A DNA stretch of 9,482 nucleotides from Syntrophomonadaceae bacterium (lineage in GTDB: Bacteria; Bacillota; Dethiobacteria; DTU022), in assembly GCA_007119335.1 (NCBI GenBank), contig SKPU01000228.1, forward strand, positions 1 to 9,482, given 5' to 3'. Positions within the stretch are counted from its first letter, which is position 1. Every line of letters starts with the position of its first letter. The notes below the pieces were generated by a model. It had not been told where the DNA came from. It did not search any database and saw nothing but the letters and a program-made list of their open reading frames with translations. Positions 6,861 to 9,482 of this stretch are shown here, piece by piece. The position numbers were made by a program, and so were the translations under genes.

Positions 6861-8363
6861 TTACAGGGCATAAAGACTCCCGTACTTGGATTCCAGATAC
6901 TGCAGGTATGGCCCGCTGGCAGGTGGGCTGCCGGTGCTGTCTTCAATAATCTGGTGGGCCAGTTTCCGGCGGCCGTGAAGATGGACGTTCTTCCTCAACC
7001 AGTTAAGCAGCCCCGTAAACTGCCCGGCTTCAATCTCGCTCCAGAGTCCCGGCAGCTCTTTTTCAACCTGTTCAAACATTTGCGCAGCATAGAGGTTGCC
7101 AAGCGCATAAGTAGGAAAATAGCCAAACATGCCCATAGACCAGTGAATATCCTGCAGAGATCCAGAAGCATCATCGGGAACGTCGATGCCCAACAGCTCT
7201 TTCATCCGCGCATTCCAGGCTTCTGGAATTTCGCGGGCACTGATCCTGCCTTCCAACAAGGCCCTCTCGATTTCATAGCGCAGTATAATATGTAGATTAT
7301 AGGTGCATTCGTCCGCTTCAACGCGAATCAGGCTGGGAGAGACCCGGTTGATGGCCCGGAAAATTTGCTCGACCGAAATTCCGGACGCTGCTTCCCCCAT
7401 ATATTGTTTAAATTGCGGGGTGTAGTGCTGCCAAAAAGGCAGGCTGCGTCCAATAATGTTTTCCCATGTCCTCGATTGCGATTCGTGAATTCCAAGTGAC
7501 GAGCAGTTAGCCAGCGGGGTGCGAACATCATGCTCAGCAAAACCCTGTTCGTAAAGGCCGTGCCCTCCTTCATGGATAGAACCAGTCAAGCAGGAAAAAG
7601 GCTCTTCAGAAGAAATCCGGGTAGTCAACCTTACATCTTGGGCGGATAAACTGGTTGTAAAGGGGTGCGGCGCTAAATCCTGGCGGCCGCGCTCATAATC
7701 AAAGCCTATATCCTGAAGAACCAGCCTGGCAAAGTCAAACTGGGGCTGTTTAGGCCATTCCCTTTGCAGCCAGGAAGTATCAGGCTGGACCGGTGAAGCA
7801 GCAATTCTTTCCACCAATTTGCTCTGCCGTAAAGCCAGTTCTCCGAATATGCGATCCAGCTGTTCTGCAGTCATGCCGGGTTCAAAATCCTCCAGGAGTG
7901 CGTTGTAGGGAGTGCCTTCATAGCCGTGATAATCAGCCTTGCGGCGGGCCAGATCGATTAGTTTTTCAAGGTGGGGCAGGAAAGATGTAAAATCGTTTTC
8001 CTTACGCGCCGCAACCCAGGCTTCGAAACCCGCAGATTGAGCGATGGTTAATTCTTCAACGAATTCTTCGGGAAGGCAGACTGCACGGTCGTAGTCATAA
8101 AGGCTAACTTCAACCAGGGACCTGTCGTCAGTCGACAACTCATTTTTCCTGTCGTGCAGTCGCTGCATCTGCTCTCCGAATTCTTCTGAAACAAACTTCT
8201 GGTGGGCCAGTGCAGAAAGGGTGGCCTGCTGCCTGCCGCGTATAACCGCACCCTTTGGCGGCATATAGGTCTGCTGGTCCCAGCTGAGCAGGGCAAGGCT
8301 GGAGTTCAAATCAGATATCTCTCCCAGGGTTTTACGCACTTCTTTTAAATCGGTTTCAATCAT
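6861..8363 (-). CDS. Carboxypeptidase M32 family (Taq-type metallocarboxypeptidase)
   Basis: This 500-aa cytosolic zinc carboxypeptidase, normal length for family M32, removes C-terminal residues from peptides. The metal site is complete: H264-E265-G-G-H268 (HExxH) and E294 in IHESQSRTWEN, 26 residues after the second His, as in the Pyrococcus furiosus enzyme as I recall it. The family motif IRVEADECTYNLHIILRYEIE follows, and the C-terminal part includes DIHWSMGMFGYFPTYALGNLYAAQ, which is diagnostic of M32. There is no signal peptide; the N-terminus (IETDLKEVRKTLGEISDLNSSLALLSWDQQTYMP) is the usual start, in which WDQQTYMP is typical. The ATG has an AAAGGAG RBS at 8370-8376 with 6-nt spacing. 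It is a stand-alone transcript converging on the corrinoid operon; role probably general peptide turnover. All key residues are present. Confidence 0.95.
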   Translation of the reverse strand: MIETDLKEVRKTLGEISDLNSSLALLSWDQQTYMPPKGAVIRGRQQATLSALAHQKFVSEEFGEQMQRLHDRKNELSTDDRSLVEVSLYDYDRAVCLPEEFVEELTIAQSAGFEAWVAARKENDFTSFLPHLEKLIDLARRKADYHGYEGTPYNALLEDFEPGMTAEQLDRIFGELALRQSKLVERIAASPVQPDTSWLQREWPKQPQFDFARLVLQDIGFDYERGRQDLAPHPFTTSLSAQDVRLTTRISSEEPFSCLTGSIHEGGHGLYEQGFAEHDVRTPLANCSSLGIHESQSRTWENIIGRSLPFWQHYTPQFKQYMGEAASGISVEQIFRAINRVSPSLIRVEADECTYNLHIILRYEIERALLEGRISAREIPEAWNARMKELLGIDVPDDASGSLQDIHWSMGMFGYFPTYALGNLYAAQMFEQVEKELPGLWSEIEAGQFTGLLNWLRKNVHLHGRRKLAHQIIEDSTGSPPASGPYLQYLESKYGSLYAL

Positions 8364-8397
8364 TTTTTACTCCTTTTGCTTTAAGTGAAATAACTTT

Positions 8398-8696
8398 CAG
8401 ATGCTTGGTTGGATTATATCAACTATCCACGAATAAGCCAATGGGAAAGAAGTAGCCGCAAATCAAGCATAGTCCATGCCTTTCAAATGATCAAAAGCAT
8501 CAAGAAATTAATACGGATAAAGTCTTCCGCTTTCCTGATCAAGAAACTGCACTTAGTCCGTCAGGGCGAAATGGTTAAAACCTTCAAAACCCGTATCCAG
8601 ATCTTCAGGATTAAGCACCGGATGGATGAAGCCGGTATCAAGATAAAAAATGAGTTCTGGTTCACCCTGCGCTTTGAAACTTCGACCAATAGTGTT
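8398..8696 (-). pseudogene. Possible decayed reading frame of unknown function downstream of acr3
   Basis: I do not recognise this. Minus-strand translation in the register of codon 8694-8696 gives protein-like text broken by three stops: TAA at 8553-8555, TAA at 8508-8510, TGA at 8463-8465. Segments include ELIFYLDTGF, NPEDLDTGFEGFNHFALTD, FLDAFDHLKGMDYA and FAATSFPLAYSWIVDII. The LDTGF pair is encoded with different synonymous third bases. The antisense frame in the same codon register stays open for 100 codons, meaning TTA, CTA and TCA are absent on the minus strand, as often happens opposite genuine coding sequence. Against this, three stops in 100 codons is close to chance, no start codon is seen, and the M32 promoter overlaps the end. 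It would follow the ACR3 remnant on the same strand and overlap its last codons. Confidence 0.25.
8413..8441 (-). promoter_or_regulatory. Promoter of the M32 carboxypeptidase gene
   Basis: On the minus strand TTGGCT (8436-8441; 4 of 6 matches) lies exactly 17 bp upstream of a perfect TATAAT (8413-8418). Transcription would start near 8406, giving a leader of about 43 nt to the ATG at 8363. Orientation, spacing and position immediately before a gene with a good RBS support it. Confidence 0.6.
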
Positions 8697-9482
8697 TCAA
8701 AAGGCAAATAGTCACCAAAGTTAACATGATCGGCACTTCAATGAGAACCCCTACTACTGTGGAAAGAGCAGCCCCTGAACCTTATCCAAATACCGTGACC
8801 GCTGTAGCAATCTCTACTTCGAAATGGTTGCTGGCTCCAATCATGGAAGCCGGGGCCGCCTCTTCATATTGCGGGTGATATAGCCGGCTACAAGCGAAAC
8901 CCCCACATAGAGCATGATGCTCAAAAATATAGTCATAAAAGGTATGGGCATTTCTGCAACATCTAATAAGAAGTTGCCCAATGGAGCATAAAGGACAAGC
9001 ATGGTCAGCGAGTTAATAGCCACCAGCACCAGAGTAAGGCCCATAAATCCCTTGGCCAGGTAACTGAAAACCAGGACCATTGCCGTACACGGTGCTATAC
9101 CCAAAAGAATCATGCCGGCCATGTATTCACCTGCCAGCTCGTATCCGATATACGGGGCCCAGATAATACGCATAAACAACCAGGCAAAAAAGAACATGCT
9201 GAAAGGCTTAATAAGCCAGTTCACTACTAAAGTTAGGATAACCGCCCGCGGAGCTTTCACCGCATTAACTACTTCGCTGAAATCTATCTGCAGCATGATC
9301 GGGTACATCATGGCAAAAAGTAAGATGGCAATCGGGATATTAACCTGTTCTATCTGGATCTCACTGAGAAACTCAGCTGCACCGGGAATAATACGCCCAA
9401 GCCCGATACCGATCAAAATACATAAAGCCACCCAAACTGAAAGGTACTTGTGGAAAAAACCAAGTTCATAAGCTTTTTGTTC
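8662..9482 (-). pseudogene. acr3: ACR3-family arsenite efflux transporter, disrupted (internal deletion, frame change, nonsense), 5' end outside window
   Basis: ACR3 is an inner-membrane permease of about 350 aa and 10 helices that exports arsenite. The intact part (9482-8844, 213 codons, open to the right edge) runs from LGFFHKYLSVWVALCILIGIGLGRIIPG through LLGIAPCTAMVLVFSYLAKG, which holds the conserved TM4 Cys, to LVAGYITRN, about the end of helix 7. There the frame runs into TGA at 8841. In another frame the family C-terminus resumes immediately: [16 protein letters not shown], then [11 protein letters not shown], a TAA at 8782-8784 where the family has FGLNSG, then [20 protein letters not shown] with the conserved Glu, ending at TGA 8662-8664. 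The segment between GYITRN and the [11 protein letters not shown] motif, roughly helices 8-9 (about 60-70 residues by memory of the family), is missing. Three lesions argue for true decay rather than a sequencing error. The GTG at 9431 is internal and not the start. Confidence 0.85.

Noticed and set aside
6831..6882. Direct repeat TAAAGACTCCC at 6831 and 6871
   Set aside because: It has only two copies of 11 bp. One lies in the M32 3' coding end and the other is an arm of the candidate terminator. It may be a small local duplication or chance, with no mobile-element features.
8409..8711. Plus-strand 100-codon open frame starting at TTG
   Set aside because: There is no RBS and no recognisable domain, and the product is Lys/Arg/Ile-rich. 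Its 3' part lies antisense to the ACR3 C-terminal remnant and it overlaps the M32 promoter, so it is best explained as an antisense shadow.
1..9482. CRISPR arrays, tRNA or rRNA genes, insertion sequences, prophage genes
   Set aside because: No regularly spaced repeats, no cloverleaf or rRNA sequence, and no transposase or integrase motifs were seen on either strand.

Overview
The window (about 50% GC by eye) looks like a chromosomal segment of an anaerobic, probably Bacillota/Clostridia-like bacterium. The evidence is AGGAG-type ribosome binding sites, TTG/TATAAT-type promoters, a corrinoid protein paired with a UroD-like methyltransferase (typical of acetogens and other one-carbon-using anaerobes), an M32 carboxypeptidase and an ACR3-family arsenite transporter. 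A phylum call from gene content alone is tentative. RecBCD-type rather than AddAB-type genes are present, which does not fit every clostridial lineage.

Layout, left to right. (1) 1-3244, plus strand: the 3' end of recB (nuclease domain) followed 26 bp later by complete recD, the tail of a RecBCD helicase-nuclease operon cut by the left edge. (2) 3245-3597: a 353-bp gap holding a T-tract, a candidate promoter and a leader RNA with strong alternative pairings. (3) 3598-6770, plus strand: a tightly overlapping three-gene operon of a corrinoid (B12-binding) protein, a UroD-superfamily methyltransferase, and a multidomain protein with a DUF1638-like N-terminus, a GAF-like middle and a complete diguanylate cyclase (GGEEF, with an RxxD inhibitory site). 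(4) 6771-8441, minus strand: a complete M32 metallocarboxypeptidase with its own promoter, RBS and a likely terminator, converging on the operon. (5) 8398-9482, minus strand: a decayed region with an ACR3 arsenite-efflux pseudogene (internal deletion, frame change, nonsense codon) and, beyond it, a possible second decayed reading frame.

The most interesting part is the middle operon. The corrinoid protein and methyltransferase would form a methyl-transfer module (substrate:corrinoid methyltransferase plus its corrinoid carrier). The third gene is translationally coupled to it and joins a domain resembling DUF1638 to c-di-GMP synthesis. Inference: it may report methyl-donor or corrinoid status as a c-di-GMP signal. 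The structured leader and alternative hairpins upstream suggest the operon may also be controlled at the RNA level. Neither the second methyltransferase nor the reductive activator usual for such systems is in the window.
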